From Ectothiorhodospira sp. BSL-9 (GTDB lineage Bacteria > Pseudomonadota > Gammaproteobacteria > Ectothiorhodospirales > Ectothiorhodospiraceae), in NCBI RefSeq assembly GCF_001632845.1, contig NZ_CP011994.1:186001-250000 (forward strand): 64,000 bases of DNA, given 5' to 3'. The notes beneath the pieces are model-generated. The model searched no databases, was not told where the DNA came from, and saw nothing but the letters and a program-made list of their open reading frames with translations. This document shows positions 49,108 to 57,805 of this stretch, one piece after another; positions within the stretch are counted from its first letter, which is position 1; every line of letters begins with the position of its first letter. The position numbers and the translations under genes were made by a program.

Positions 49108-49344
49108 GACCGAACGCTGACTTTTGTTATAAACAAACTCAGGATCAAGATCTATACCTGAATCCCACTCTATGGTATCGAATGAAACATGAACTCGATT
49201 AAACACACCACGTTCTTTGAGTCTATTAAAAACACCAAAGTCCAAATATGGCTTCATATCCAGAACTCCTCTCTCCCCATTGTCAAAGTCAATGGAGAGA
49301 AGATAGTCGGCTTCAGGAATAACATTTATGACAGATGGATACAT
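49063..49344 (-). CDS. DUF2442 domain protein
   Basis: The 93-residue protein has the DUF2442 pattern: VINVIPEADYLLSIDFDNGERGVLDMKPYLD (first 40 residues) and WDSGIDLDPEFVY near the end. Such proteins often follow DUF4160 genes, as here, and the pair is suspected to be toxin-antitoxin-like. The function is unproven. The tail KSQRSVAQQGAVADAKNPRG is encoded by attC-like DNA. Confidence 0.85.
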   Translation of the reverse strand: MYPSVINVIPEADYLLSIDFDNGERGVLDMKPYLDFGVFNRLKERGVFNRVHVSFDTIEWDSGIDLDPEFVYNKSQRSVAQQGAVADAKNPRG

Positions 49345-49355
49345 TGTTTCACCTC

Positions 49356-49510
49356 CTACTGTAACGGTTGAATTTTGAATGGCTCCTCACCATTCATTAC
49401 CAACGCCCAATCAGCCATCAGTTCGTCCTGATGAAGCTCGGCCCATGCCAGCACAAGCTTCGTCTATTTTCTCGGCAGATTGCCTTGAATCACTTCGCAT
49501 GTGCGGATAT
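49356..49510 (-). pseudogene. DUF4160 protein, truncated and with an internal stop
   Basis: The minus strand reads GEVIQGNLPRK, then a TAG at 49466-49464 where the family has Gln, then TKLVLAWAELHQDELMADW and ends PFKIQPLQ. The N-terminal 40 residues or so are lost next to the attC-like site. It is followed 12 bp later by DUF2442, its usual partner. Confidence 0.7.
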
Positions 49511-49538
49511 CACATGTCGAGGCTTGCGGGATTTTGCC

Positions 49539-49596
49539 GCGCAACGCCGAAGGCAGCGGCGCGCGTTAGCGTGTACGCTGGCCTGACTTGTTAGCA
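49539..49596 (-). repeat. attC-like recombination site (degenerate)
   Basis: On the minus strand the site begins with box TGCTAAC, then an AGGCCAGC arm, a spacer, a GCTGCCT arm (one extra base) and box GTTGCGC. The antitoxin stop codon is inside it. The match is weaker than at the other sites. Confidence 0.45.
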
Positions 49597-49868
49597 GAAA
49601 TGTCCTTCAGGCCACCAGAGACATACTTATGCAGGACACTGGACACGAGAGACTGATAAGGAAGCCCTTCCTCCAGAGCCCGACGCTGAAGTGCCTCCAG
49701 ATCCCGGCTAGAGATACGTATATTGATCCTTTTGTCTTTCTTGAATGTTTCTTCGGCCATCTTGGCTAGGTACTCGCGACGATCAGCATCCAAGTCCGAC
49801 TCAAACTTTCCGGATTCGCATGCCTCAAGCAATTCTTGCTCTTCAGGATCCAATTTGGTTTTCGCCAT
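49566..49868 (-). CDS. CopG/RHH-type antitoxin
   Basis: The 100-residue protein has an acidic N-terminal half and a ribbon-helix-helix segment (KRINIRISSRDLEALQRRALEEG). It ends YVSGGLKDISAN plus attC-encoded residues. This family partners small BrnT-like or DUF4258-like toxins. The matching toxin is present just upstream but truncated, so this antitoxin is an orphan. Confidence 0.85.
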   Translation of the reverse strand: MAKTKLDPEEQELLEACESGKFESDLDADRREYLAKMAEETFKKDKRINIRISSRDLEALQRRALEEGLPYQSLVSSVLHKYVSGGLKDISANKSGQRTR

Positions 49869-49869
49869 G

Positions 49870-50059
49870 TTACCCTCCTAAAAATTTCTTGGTGGCCTTG
49901 CGACTGGGAATAATCGTCTTGAGAAAGAACTCCCTATCATTTTCAACGTACGGCACCAGCCAGGCATAATCATCTATCCGAACCACGAATATACGCTGGT
50001 TTGGATACTTCTCCCTGTTGGAATGAGGTCCATGTTGTTTCCCACCCCTAATCGCTGAT
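49870..50059 (-). pseudogene. toxin partner of the RHH antitoxin, C-terminal fragment
   Basis: The minus strand encodes HSNREKYPNQRIFVVRIDDY, a YVENDREFFLKTIIP segment and SRKATKKFLGG, the conserved end of a small toxin family that precedes CopG-like antitoxins. An in-frame stop lies just upstream at about 50060 and the N-terminal half is missing. Confidence 0.65.
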
Positions 50060-50394
50060 CACCACCTGATTCGAAGCAGATTATTCCCCCGGTGAGGGAG
50101 TCGGGACGGTGGCAGAGTGTGGGCGGGCTCTGTGGGGAGATGTCCAGATTGATTCACCGGGACTGGTAGACCGGGGCGTGCCAGGGCATGATTTGAGGCC
50201 AACCCATAAAAGTGGCCCGCCACGGTAGCCGCCGTGCGGGCCGGTGCTTGCACCGCCTCAGGGGACTGCTGCCCGACCTGCTCACTGACTGCGCTCCCAC
50301 CTTGACCGCCTGCCAGATCACATTGGGTCAGACACCCTTGCTTCCCGCCCTGCGTGAGATTACCGCGCCCTGGCTTGATCAGCTGCGCCCTCGT
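50060..50394. other. unassigned stretch between toxin fragment and diguanylate cyclase 3' end
   Basis: No gene, RNA or repeat could be recognised. A plus-strand open frame from 50212 has GC-driven composition and no motif I know. The region may be IS debris. Confidence 0.3.
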
Positions 50395-50988
50395 TCAGCC
50401 AGCGTCCGAACGTTGCCTTTTCACGCGATACATATCGCCATCCGCATGGCTGAGCGTACGCGTCCGCTAGAACCCATATTTCATAGCCCGCCCTGATCCC
50501 CCATCGTCCACGGCACGATCTCAAGCAACCAAGGAGATGTGCCGGTATGAACAGAGGTGTCCGACAGCGCAAGCGCGCTTTCTGGAAGGGACTGGTCCAG
50601 CAGTGGGCAGCTTCAGGCCAGAGCAAGGCGGCCTTTGCCCGTCAGCATGGGGTCACACCCCAGCAGTTGTCCCAGTGGGCAGTGCGCTATCCGGAATGGG
50701 TGGTGGCCACAGTCGACTCCAAGGCGGAGCATTCGCCCTCGAAGCCCGCCGCCGGGACGCAGCGCTTTTTGACGGTGCGCACGGTGGAGGACGCCCCTGA
50801 TCCCGTGGACCTGTCGCCGCAGCCCGGTGGACCGGTGGTGGTGACCTTGAGCCACGGTCGTCGGCTCGAGCTCTATCCGGGGTTTTGCGCCCAGACCGTA
50901 CGCGTCCGCTAGAACCCATATTTCATAGCCCGCCCTGATCCCCCATCGTCCACGGCACGATCTCAAGCAACCAAGGAGATGTGCCGGT

Positions 50989-51372
50989 ATGAACAGAGGT
51001 GTCCGACAGCGCAAGCGCGCTTTCTGGAAGGGACTGGTCCAGCAGTGGGCAGCTTCAGGCCAGAGCAAGGCGGCCTTTGCCCGTCAGCATGGGGTCACAC
51101 CCCAGCAGTTGTCCCAGTGGGCAGTGCGCTATCCGGAATGGGTGGTGGCCACAGTCGACTCCAAGGCGGAGCATTCGCCCTCGAAGCCCGCCGCCGGGAC
51201 GCAGCGCTTTTTGACGGTGCGCACGGTGGAGGACGCCCCTGATCCCGTGGACCTGTCGCCGCAGCCCGGTGGACCGGTGGTGGTGACCTTGAGCCACGGT
51301 CGTCGGCTCGAGCTCTATCCGGGGTTTTGCGCCCAGACCCTGCAACGGGCCATGGAGGTCCTGGAGGCATGA
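50989..51372 (+). CDS. tnpA: IS66 accessory protein TnpA (copy D)
   Basis: This intact 127-residue protein appears identical to that of copy A. Confidence 0.92.
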   Translation: MNRGVRQRKRAFWKGLVQQWAASGQSKAAFARQHGVTPQQLSQWAVRYPEWVVATVDSKAEHSPSKPAAGTQRFLTVRTVEDAPDPVDLSPQPGGPVVVTLSHGRRLELYPGFCAQTLQRAMEVLEA

Positions 51373-51734
51373 TCGCGTGGCCCACGGGGGTGGCCATCCA
51401 CCTGGCAGTGGCGCCGGTGGATTTCCGCAAGGCCTTCGATGGTCTGTGCATCGAGATCGTCGAGGCCCTGGAGCGGGATCCGCTCAGCGGTGAGTTGTTC
51501 GTCTTCCGCAACCGGGCTGGGGACAAGCTCAAGGCCCTGTACTGGGATGGCCAGGGCTTTGTGATGATCTACAAGCGCCTGGAGAAGGGGCGCTTCAAGT
51601 GGCTCCAGCAGGTGGATGGAGATGCAGAGGGTGAGGTTCGGCTCTCCCGCAGCCAGATGCAGGCGCTGTTCGAGGGTATCGATTGGCGGCGCCTGGAAAC
51701 CCCGCAAAAATGCCTTGCCACAGCCACCCGTTGA
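51369..51734 (+). CDS. tnpB: IS66 accessory protein TnpB (copy D)
   Basis: 121 residues, coupled to tnpA by an ATGA overlap and identical in sequence to copy A. Confidence 0.93.
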   Translation: MIAWPTGVAIHLAVAPVDFRKAFDGLCIEIVEALERDPLSGELFVFRNRAGDKLKALYWDGQGFVMIYKRLEKGRFKWLQQVDGDAEGEVRLSRSQMQALFEGIDWRRLETPQKCLATATR

Positions 51735-51793
51735 TAGATAAATACCATCAATAAGTCAGCCACTTAGCGCTTTCGGCGTGGTAAAATGCGGGC

Positions 51794-53431
51794 ATGTTGA
51801 ACGGCACTGCACAAGACCTGCCGACACCCCCTTCCGGCCTGCGCGAATCGCAGTTCCGCGCTGCCCTGGCGGACCGTGATCAGCTCATTGAGCAGCAGTC
51901 CCAGCTACTCGCCCAGCAGCAGTCCACGATCAATGAGCTGAGCGAACAACTGGAGAATCTCAAGCGCCAGGTCCTTGAGGCCCAGCGCAAACGCTTCGGG
52001 CAAAGCTCCGAGCGTGGCTGTTACCTCCAGCAGGATCTCTTCCACCCGCAGGAAGCCCCGATCCCCGAGCAAGACGAAGAAGAAACCACCGAGGCGCCCA
52101 AAAAGCGGCGCAAGACCCAGCCCCCTCGAGGTCGCCGTGTCCTCCCACCGGAATTGCCCCGGGAGACGCAGCGCTACGACTACGACGACGAAACCCGGGC
52201 CCAACTGGAGGCCCAGAACGGCGGCCCGCTGGTGGAGATCGGTGTCGAGGTGACCGAGACCCTGGAGTACCAACCCGGGCAGCTGTACGTGAAGCGCCAC
52301 GAGGTGCCCAAGTATGCGATCCAGGGGGATGACGGGGAGCGCACCATCGTCTCTCCACCGCGCCCCTCGCCACCGATCCCCGGCGCCCAGGTGGGTGCCA
52401 GCCTGCTGGCCCATACCGTGATCAGCAAGTTCGCGGATCATCTGCCGCTCAACCGCATCAGCCAGCAGCTGGCCCGGGATGGTTACGACGTCCCCCGCCA
52501 GCGGCTGTGCGACTACGTGCTGCTGTCCGCCTCGGTCCTGGCCCCGCTGGCCGACCTCGTTCGCCAGGATGCCCTGGCCAGTCCGGTCGTTCACAGCGAC
52601 GACACCACGGTGCCGCAACTGGAAAAGGGCCGACGACAAACCCGAACCTGTCGCCTGTGGCTCTACCTGGGCCGCGGGCGGGAGGACGGCATCATCCCGG
52701 TGTTCTACGACTACACCACCAACCGATCCCAGGAAGGTCCGCTGGAACACCTGCGTGACTACCAGGGATATCTGCAAGCCGATGCCTATGCGGGCTACCT
52801 GAACGCCGAGCGGATCCAGGAGGCGCTGATCTGGTGTGCCTGCTGGGCCCATGCGAGGCGCCCGTTCGAAAAGATCGCCCGCAAACACAAAAAACGCGGC
52901 CGGGTGCATCTGGTGATGAAGCTGATCACGGCGATCTACCAGGTGGAGTCGCGCCTGCGCGAACAGGGGATCACGGACCCCGAGCAGATCCGCGAGGCCC
53001 GCCAGCGCCGCACGGTGCCCATCCTCAAGCGCTTGCGTCGCCTGCTGGATCGCATCCTGCCCAGCCTGCCGCCCCGGGGAGACTTCGCCAAGGCGATCGG
53101 TTATGTCCTCAACCACTGGCAGGCCCTGATGCGCTTCACTGAGGATGGCCGCCTGGAGCCCGACAACAACCGCGGCGAACGCGCCCTGCGCGGGGTGTGC
53201 GTGAGTCGCAAGAACTGGAACTTCACCGGCTCCGAGAATGGTGGCCACGCCCTGGCCATCCTGCTCACCCTCCTGGAAACCTGCAAGCAGAACGGGGTGA
53301 ACCCGCGTCACTACCTGATCGATGTGCTTGAGCGCATCCAGGATCATCCCGCCAATCGCCTCCACGAACTGCTGCCCTATCACTGGGAACCGCCCACCCA
53401 GGCCTGCGGGGAGAATGACAGCGGGGAGTGA
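51794..53431 (+). CDS. tnpC: IS66 transposase TnpC (copy D)
   Basis: This intact 545-residue DDE transposase appears identical to copies A and C. Confidence 0.95.
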   Translation: MLNGTAQDLPTPPSGLRESQFRAALADRDQLIEQQSQLLAQQQSTINELSEQLENLKRQVLEAQRKRFGQSSERGCYLQQDLFHPQEAPIPEQDEEETTEAPKKRRKTQPPRGRRVLPPELPRETQRYDYDDETRAQLEAQNGGPLVEIGVEVTETLEYQPGQLYVKRHEVPKYAIQGDDGERTIVSPPRPSPPIPGAQVGASLLAHTVISKFADHLPLNRISQQLARDGYDVPRQRLCDYVLLSASVLAPLADLVRQDALASPVVHSDDTTVPQLEKGRRQTRTCRLWLYLGRGREDGIIPVFYDYTTNRSQEGPLEHLRDYQGYLQADAYAGYLNAERIQEALIWCACWAHARRPFEKIARKHKKRGRVHLVMKLITAIYQVESRLREQGITDPEQIREARQRRTVPILKRLRRLLDRILPSLPPRGDFAKAIGYVLNHWQALMRFTEDGRLEPDNNRGERALRGVCVSRKNWNFTGSENGGHALAILLTLLETCKQNGVNPRHYLIDVLERIQDHPANRLHELLPYHWEPPTQACGENDSGE

Positions 53432-53501
53432 GGGTTGGGTATACGTGCCCTACCGGACACTTACCCCAGACCCTGCAACGGGCCATGGAGGTCCTGGAGG
53501 C

Positions 53502-53867
53502 ATGATCGCGTGGCCCACGGGGGTGGCCATCCACCTGGCAGTGGCGCCGGTGGATTTCCGCAAGGCCTTCGATGGTCTGTGCATCGAGATCGTCGAGGCC
53601 CTGGAGCGGGATCCGCTCAGCGGTGAGTTGTTCGTCTTCCGCAACCGGGCTGGGGACAAGCTCAAGGCCCTGTACTGGGATGGCCAGGGCTTTGTGATGA
53701 TCTACAAGCGCCTGGAGAAGGGGCGCTTCAAGTGGCTCCAGCAGGTGGATGGAGATGCAGAGGGTGAGGTTCGGCTCTCCCGCAGCCAGATGCAGGCGCT
53801 GTTCGAGGGTATCGATTGGCGGCGCCTGGAAACCCCGCAAAAATGCCTTGCCACAGCCACCCGTTGA
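53502..53867 (+). CDS. tnpB: IS66 accessory protein TnpB (copy C)
   Basis: This 121-residue protein is intact although its tnpA partner is split by copy D. It now follows the right end of copy D by about 37 bp. Confidence 0.93.
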   Translation: MIAWPTGVAIHLAVAPVDFRKAFDGLCIEIVEALERDPLSGELFVFRNRAGDKLKALYWDGQGFVMIYKRLEKGRFKWLQQVDGDAEGEVRLSRSQMQALFEGIDWRRLETPQKCLATATR

Positions 53868-53926
53868 TAGATAAATACCATCAATAAGTCAGCCACTTAG
53901 CGCTTTCGGCGTGGTAAAATGCGGGC

Positions 53927-55564
53927 ATGTTGAACGGCACTGCACAAGACCTGCCGACACCCCCTTCCGGCCTGCGCGAATCGCAGTTCCGCGCTGCCCT
54001 GGCGGACCGTGATCAGCTCATTGAGCAGCAGTCCCAGCTACTCGCCCAGCAGCAGTCCACGATCAATGAGCTGAGCGAACAACTGGAGAATCTCAAGCGC
54101 CAGGTCCTTGAGGCCCAGCGCAAACGCTTCGGGCAAAGCTCCGAGCGTGGCTGTTACCTCCAGCAGGATCTCTTCCACCCGCAGGAAGCCCCGATCCCCG
54201 AGCAAGACGAAGAAGAAACCACCGAGGCGCCCAAAAAGCGGCGCAAGACCCAGCCCCCTCGAGGTCGCCGTGTCCTCCCACCGGAATTGCCCCGGGAGAC
54301 GCAGCGCTACGACTACGACGACGAAACCCGGGCCCAACTGGAGGCCCAGAACGGCGGCCCGCTGGTGGAGATCGGTGTCGAGGTGACCGAGACCCTGGAG
54401 TACCAACCCGGGCAGCTGTACGTGAAGCGCCACGAGGTGCCCAAGTATGCGATCCAGGGGGATGACGGGGAGCGCACCATCGTCTCTCCACCGCGCCCCT
54501 CGCCACCGATCCCCGGCGCCCAGGTGGGTGCCAGCCTGCTGGCCCATACCGTGATCAGCAAGTTCGCGGATCATCTGCCGCTCAACCGCATCAGCCAGCA
54601 GCTGGCCCGGGATGGTTACGACGTCCCCCGCCAGCGGCTGTGCGACTACGTGCTGCTGTCCGCCTCGGTCCTGGCCCCGCTGGCCGACCTCGTTCGCCAG
54701 GATGCCCTGGCCAGTCCGGTCGTTCACAGCGACGACACCACGGTGCCGCAACTGGAAAAGGGCCGACGACAAACCCGAACCTGTCGCCTGTGGCTCTACC
54801 TGGGCCGCGGGCGGGAGGACGGCATCATCCCGGTGTTCTACGACTACACCACCAACCGATCCCAGGAAGGTCCGCTGGAACACCTGCGTGACTACCAGGG
54901 ATATCTGCAAGCCGATGCCTATGCGGGCTACCTGAACGCCGAGCGGATCCAGGAGGCGCTGATCTGGTGTGCCTGCTGGGCCCATGCGAGGCGCCCGTTC
55001 GAAAAGATCGCCCGCAAACACAAAAAACGCGGCCGGGTGCATCTGGTGATGAAGCTGATCACGGCGATCTACCAGGTGGAGTCGCGCCTGCGCGAACAGG
55101 GGATCACGGACCCCGAGCAGATCCGCGAGGCCCGCCAGCGCCGCACGGTGCCCATCCTCAAGCGCTTGCGTCGCCTGCTGGATCGCATCCTGCCCAGCCT
55201 GCCGCCCCGGGGAGACTTCGCCAAGGCGATCGGTTATGTCCTCAACCACTGGCAGGCCCTGATGCGCTTCACTGAGGATGGCCGCCTGGAGCCCGACAAC
55301 AACCGCGGCGAACGCGCCCTGCGCGGGGTGTGCGTGAGTCGCAAGAACTGGAACTTCACCGGCTCCGAGAATGGTGGCCACGCCCTGGCCATCCTGCTCA
55401 CCCTCCTGGAAACCTGCAAGCAGAACGGGGTGAACCCGCGTCACTACCTGATCGATGTGCTTGAGCGCATCCAGGATCATCCCGCCAATCGCCTCCACGA
55501 ACTGCTGCCCTATCACTGGGAACCGCCCACCCAGGCCTGCGGGGAGAATGACAGCGGGGAGTGA
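53927..55564 (+). CDS. tnpC: IS66 transposase TnpC (copy C)
   Basis: This intact 545-residue transposase of the outer element appears identical to copies A and D. Confidence 0.95.
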   Translation: MLNGTAQDLPTPPSGLRESQFRAALADRDQLIEQQSQLLAQQQSTINELSEQLENLKRQVLEAQRKRFGQSSERGCYLQQDLFHPQEAPIPEQDEEETTEAPKKRRKTQPPRGRRVLPPELPRETQRYDYDDETRAQLEAQNGGPLVEIGVEVTETLEYQPGQLYVKRHEVPKYAIQGDDGERTIVSPPRPSPPIPGAQVGASLLAHTVISKFADHLPLNRISQQLARDGYDVPRQRLCDYVLLSASVLAPLADLVRQDALASPVVHSDDTTVPQLEKGRRQTRTCRLWLYLGRGREDGIIPVFYDYTTNRSQEGPLEHLRDYQGYLQADAYAGYLNAERIQEALIWCACWAHARRPFEKIARKHKKRGRVHLVMKLITAIYQVESRLREQGITDPEQIREARQRRTVPILKRLRRLLDRILPSLPPRGDFAKAIGYVLNHWQALMRFTEDGRLEPDNNRGERALRGVCVSRKNWNFTGSENGGHALAILLTLLETCKQNGVNPRHYLIDVLERIQDHPANRLHELLPYHWEPPTQACGENDSGE

Positions 55565-56416
55565 GGGTTGGGTATACGTGCCCTACCGGACACTTACGGC
55601 TGAGCAGGGTATCGGCATCCTCCCCGTCCGCTGGATAACAAGCCACGCCAATGCTGAAGGATGGCGTTTTCATCCCACCGAACTCGGTGCCTAACGGCTC
55701 GGCCATGGTCGTGACAATCTGCTCCACCTTCCTGGGAACGGCATCCGCCGACTGGATGTCCGTCAACAGCACGGTGAACTCATCACCGCCCATCCGGGCC
55801 ACCGTGTCCGTTTCACGTACGCAGTGTTCCAGACGTCGCGCGATCGTACAGAGCACACGATCACCCATCGCATGTCCATGGGTATCGTTAATATCCTTGA
55901 AGTCATCAAGGTCCAGAAACAGCAAGGCCAGGCTGCTCTGGTGGCGATGGGCCGCACGCAGAGCAGAGTCCAGTCGATCATTGAACAGCGATCGGTTAGT
56001 GAGCCCTGTCAGCGGATCGTGATGAGCGAGGAAACGTAATTTCTCCTCGGCCTGCTCGAGGGCCGTCACGTTCCGCGCCACACCGATCCGCACACCGTGC
56101 TCCTCGGACCAGCGGGCAGACCACAGGATGTGCACGATCGCGCCATCTTTGTGGATATAGCGATTACGGAAGTTGACGTGGGGCTGACCGTCCATGACTC
56201 GGGCAATGGAGGCCCCTGTCGCCGCCAGGTCATCAGGGTGCATATAGTCCGTGATCAGGGTGCCGATCAGCTGGTCAGCGCGGTAGCCGAGCAGCGCTTC
56301 ACATGCATCACTCACAAAGACGATCCTGTTGTCCCTATCGACCACGAATACCGCGTCGAGCATCAGATTAAGCAGCTTGGGATAAAGCGCTTTTAGATCA
56401 ACGACTGGCATGAATT

Positions 56417-57001
56417 TCATGCGGATGCTGCAAGCTGCACGATCTTTTGCGAAATCTCTTCCGGCGACAGGACAAAGTCGATGCAACCGGTGGCGATTGC
56501 AGTCTCAGGCATATCCGGCTGTCCAGCCGTATCGGGCTTCTGCGCGATGGTAATGCCACCCACCTCCTTGATACGACACAGGGCCTCTGCTCCGTCGCCA
56601 TCATAGCCAGAGACAATGATCGCGACGATCTTTCCGTCCCAGCAATCCGCCAAGGAACCCAGAAACACGGTAATGACGTCAGGCCATCCCCTCGGCTTGG
56701 ATATGGATTTTAGACGAAACTCACCTTCGAGCACATGCAGATCACGGTTCTCAGGGATGATAAATACGTGATTGGGCTCAATAACCAGTTTTTCCGTAAT
56801 GAGTTCAACCGGCATCCTTGTGTGGTTCGGAAGAATCTGGTGAAGCAGCGTGGCTTGGGTTCTCACGTGATTAACGATCACGATAGCCACGCCCATATCG
56901 GCTGGCAGATGCTGGAGCAACCGGACATAGGCATCAAGCCCACCGGCCGACCCGCCCACGCAAACGACCGGAAAGCTCCTCTTGGCAAGATTGGCGTCCA
57001 T
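56417..57001 (-). CDS. stand-alone CheB-type methylesterase domain protein
   Basis: From the ATG at 57001 (GGAGG 11 bases upstream) it has 194 residues. It carries the CheB catalytic serine in CVGGSAGGLDAY, histidine in IVNHVR and aspartate in VSGYDGDGAEAL. It has no receiver domain, so it is not a classical chemotaxis CheB. In CheB/CheR-PAS-GGDEF systems such domains act in signalling, and here it is translationally coupled to the broken diguanylate cyclase. A GTG at 57019 is an alternative start. Confidence 0.88.
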   Translation of the reverse strand: MDANLAKRSFPVVCVGGSAGGLDAYVRLLQHLPADMGVAIVIVNHVRTQATLLHQILPNHTRMPVELITEKLVIEPNHVFIIPENRDLHVLEGEFRLKSISKPRGWPDVITVFLGSLADCWDGKIVAIIVSGYDGDGAEALCRIKEVGGITIAQKPDTAGQPDMPETAIATGCIDFVLSPEEISQKIVQLAASA

Positions 57002-57225
57002 TAGCGATACATCCTCCACGCTGCCAAGTACCTTTATGAGCGAAATGAACGCTCAAGTAAAGTCGAAAGGCACGTCCTTGCACACTGGATTTTGTCCGAT
57101 TCACCGAACGCCGACCATCGCCTGCCACAATACCGCAGTGCCGAGGCTGAGAGGTGCAGGCCATCCTGGAAACGGTCCCTCATCCTGAGATCGTCCTCAC
57201 ATGGGGGCCCCAGGAGGATGAGAGC

Positions 57226-57348
57226 GCAGAGGCGGAATTCGTGGCCCGCTCCCGGATCGCTGGCCGGGGCGTGCGCCTGCATGAACGCAGCCGTTTCTTG
57301 CGTGTCGATGGGCGGTGGTATTACGTGGATGGGGATTTCCCGGGGTGA
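57226..57348 (+). pseudogene. ychJ 3' fragment
   Basis: The frame encodes the last 38 or so residues of YchJ ([36 protein letters not shown]) without the SEC-C motif or middle. The sequence before it (57154-57225) is open in the same frame but is from another, unrecognised source (AILETVPHPEIVLTW). Confidence 0.85.
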
Positions 57349-57694
57349 ATGCTGGGCCACTCATGGTGTTATTCACCAGAAGCGGTGCATGGCTTGCTTA
57401 CGATCGTTCACCTTTTGCCACCAAAATTGTAGTACTGGAACTGTGGCACGAAGACTTCTCTACGGTTCGCAAGCCTTTCGCCGCAGTAAGGGCAGTATGC
57501 TACCTGAATCTGAACAGTCTCAATTGTCTGCCCCTCGTACTCAAGGTAATGGTCGGCTTCAAGATCTTCCTCTGTCGCCACCGTGTTCAGGTTTAGATAC
57601 ACATTGGAACCATCTTCTTCAAACCAAATCTCCGCAAGTGAACAGGAGGGGCAGTTGTGTATCACTTGTGTCACCTCGCCGAGTGTTCATGACG
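57234..57694 (+). repeat. direct repeat copy 2 (ychJ 3' end plus zinc-ribbon gene)
   Basis: This repeats 32270-32730 at about 95% identity with one single-base deletion. Similarity resumes briefly at 57757-57780, where the last codons of yoeB are found, showing that the second copy once extended further. Confidence 0.9.
57408..57674 (-). CDS. CxxC zinc-ribbon protein, YgiT-like (copy 2)
   Basis: The 88-residue paralogue of the gene at 32445 differs at about ten positions. It keeps both CxxC pairs (CPSC; CPYC), which argues that it is still under selection for metal binding. The function is unknown. Confidence 0.65.
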   Translation of the reverse strand: MTQVIHNCPSCSLAEIWFEEDGSNVYLNLNTVATEEDLEADHYLEYEGQTIETVQIQVAYCPYCGERLANRREVFVPQFQYYNFGGKR

Positions 57695-57760
57695 CATGCA
57701 TGCTGCGATATTCGCTATTCCATTGGGATCGTTACTTAGTGGTGGTCGATCATGCATTAT

Positions 57761-57805
57761 TCATAGTGGCTCCTGAGTCGCGATTGTAGTGAATATGACG
57801 CGCAT
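57761..57805 (-). pseudogene. chimeric toxin remnant (ParE-like start joined to YoeB end)
   Basis: An ATG overlapping the upstream antitoxin stop (TGATG) reads MRVIFTTIATQE and then stops at 57761. In another frame the same DNA ends RSHYE-stop, matching the YoeB C-terminus. A recombination junction at about 57775-57783 has therefore replaced the body of one toxin by the tail of another. Confidence 0.65.

Larger units (their letters stand above)
50898..53464 (+). mobile_element. IS66 element, copy D (inner, inside copy C)
   Basis: This is a complete 2567-bp copy flanked by the 8-bp duplication CCCAGACC (50890-50897 and 53465-53472). That sequence is part of copy C tnpA. It shares orientation with copy C and appears identical to it. 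Confidence 0.95.
50547..53505 (+). pseudogene. tnpA: IS66 TnpA of copy C, interrupted by copy D
   Basis: The first 117 codons are intact up to FCAQT. Copy D is inserted at 50898, and the last ten codons resume at 53473 (LQRAMEVLEA). The protein from the 5' part would end in IS-derived VRVR. Confidence 0.93.
50456..55597 (+). mobile_element. IS66 element, copy C (outer, split by copy D)
   Basis: The two arms 50456-50897 and 53465-55597 add up to the same 2567 bp once copy D and one target repeat are removed. The flanking 8-bp duplication is GGCTGAGC (50448-50455 and 55598-55605). It interrupts the diguanylate cyclase gene. Confidence 0.95.
50395..56420 (-). pseudogene. PAS-GGDEF diguanylate cyclase, split by nested IS66 insertions
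   Basis: The 5' part (56420-55598) encodes a PAS domain (LMLDAVFVVDRDNRIVFVSDACEALLGY), then a GGDEF domain (HHDPLTGLTNR; LDLDDFKDIND; MGGDEFTVLLTD). The last 20 residues (LSHADGDMYRVKRQRSDAG) lie at 50455-50395 beyond the IS pile. The ATG overlaps the CheB stop (ATGA). The interruption falls after the GGDEF active site but removes the final helix, so activity is doubtful. An uninterrupted protein would be about 295 residues. Confidence 0.9.

Noticed and set aside
50989-51372. Tandem tnpA genes read as a local gene duplication
   Set aside because: Terminal repeats and 8-bp target duplications show a nested transposition, not a tandem duplication.
57154-57225. New gene fused to the ychJ fragment
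   Set aside because: The open stretch is short and lacks any recognisable family. Fusion to a repeat fragment argues for a chance frame.
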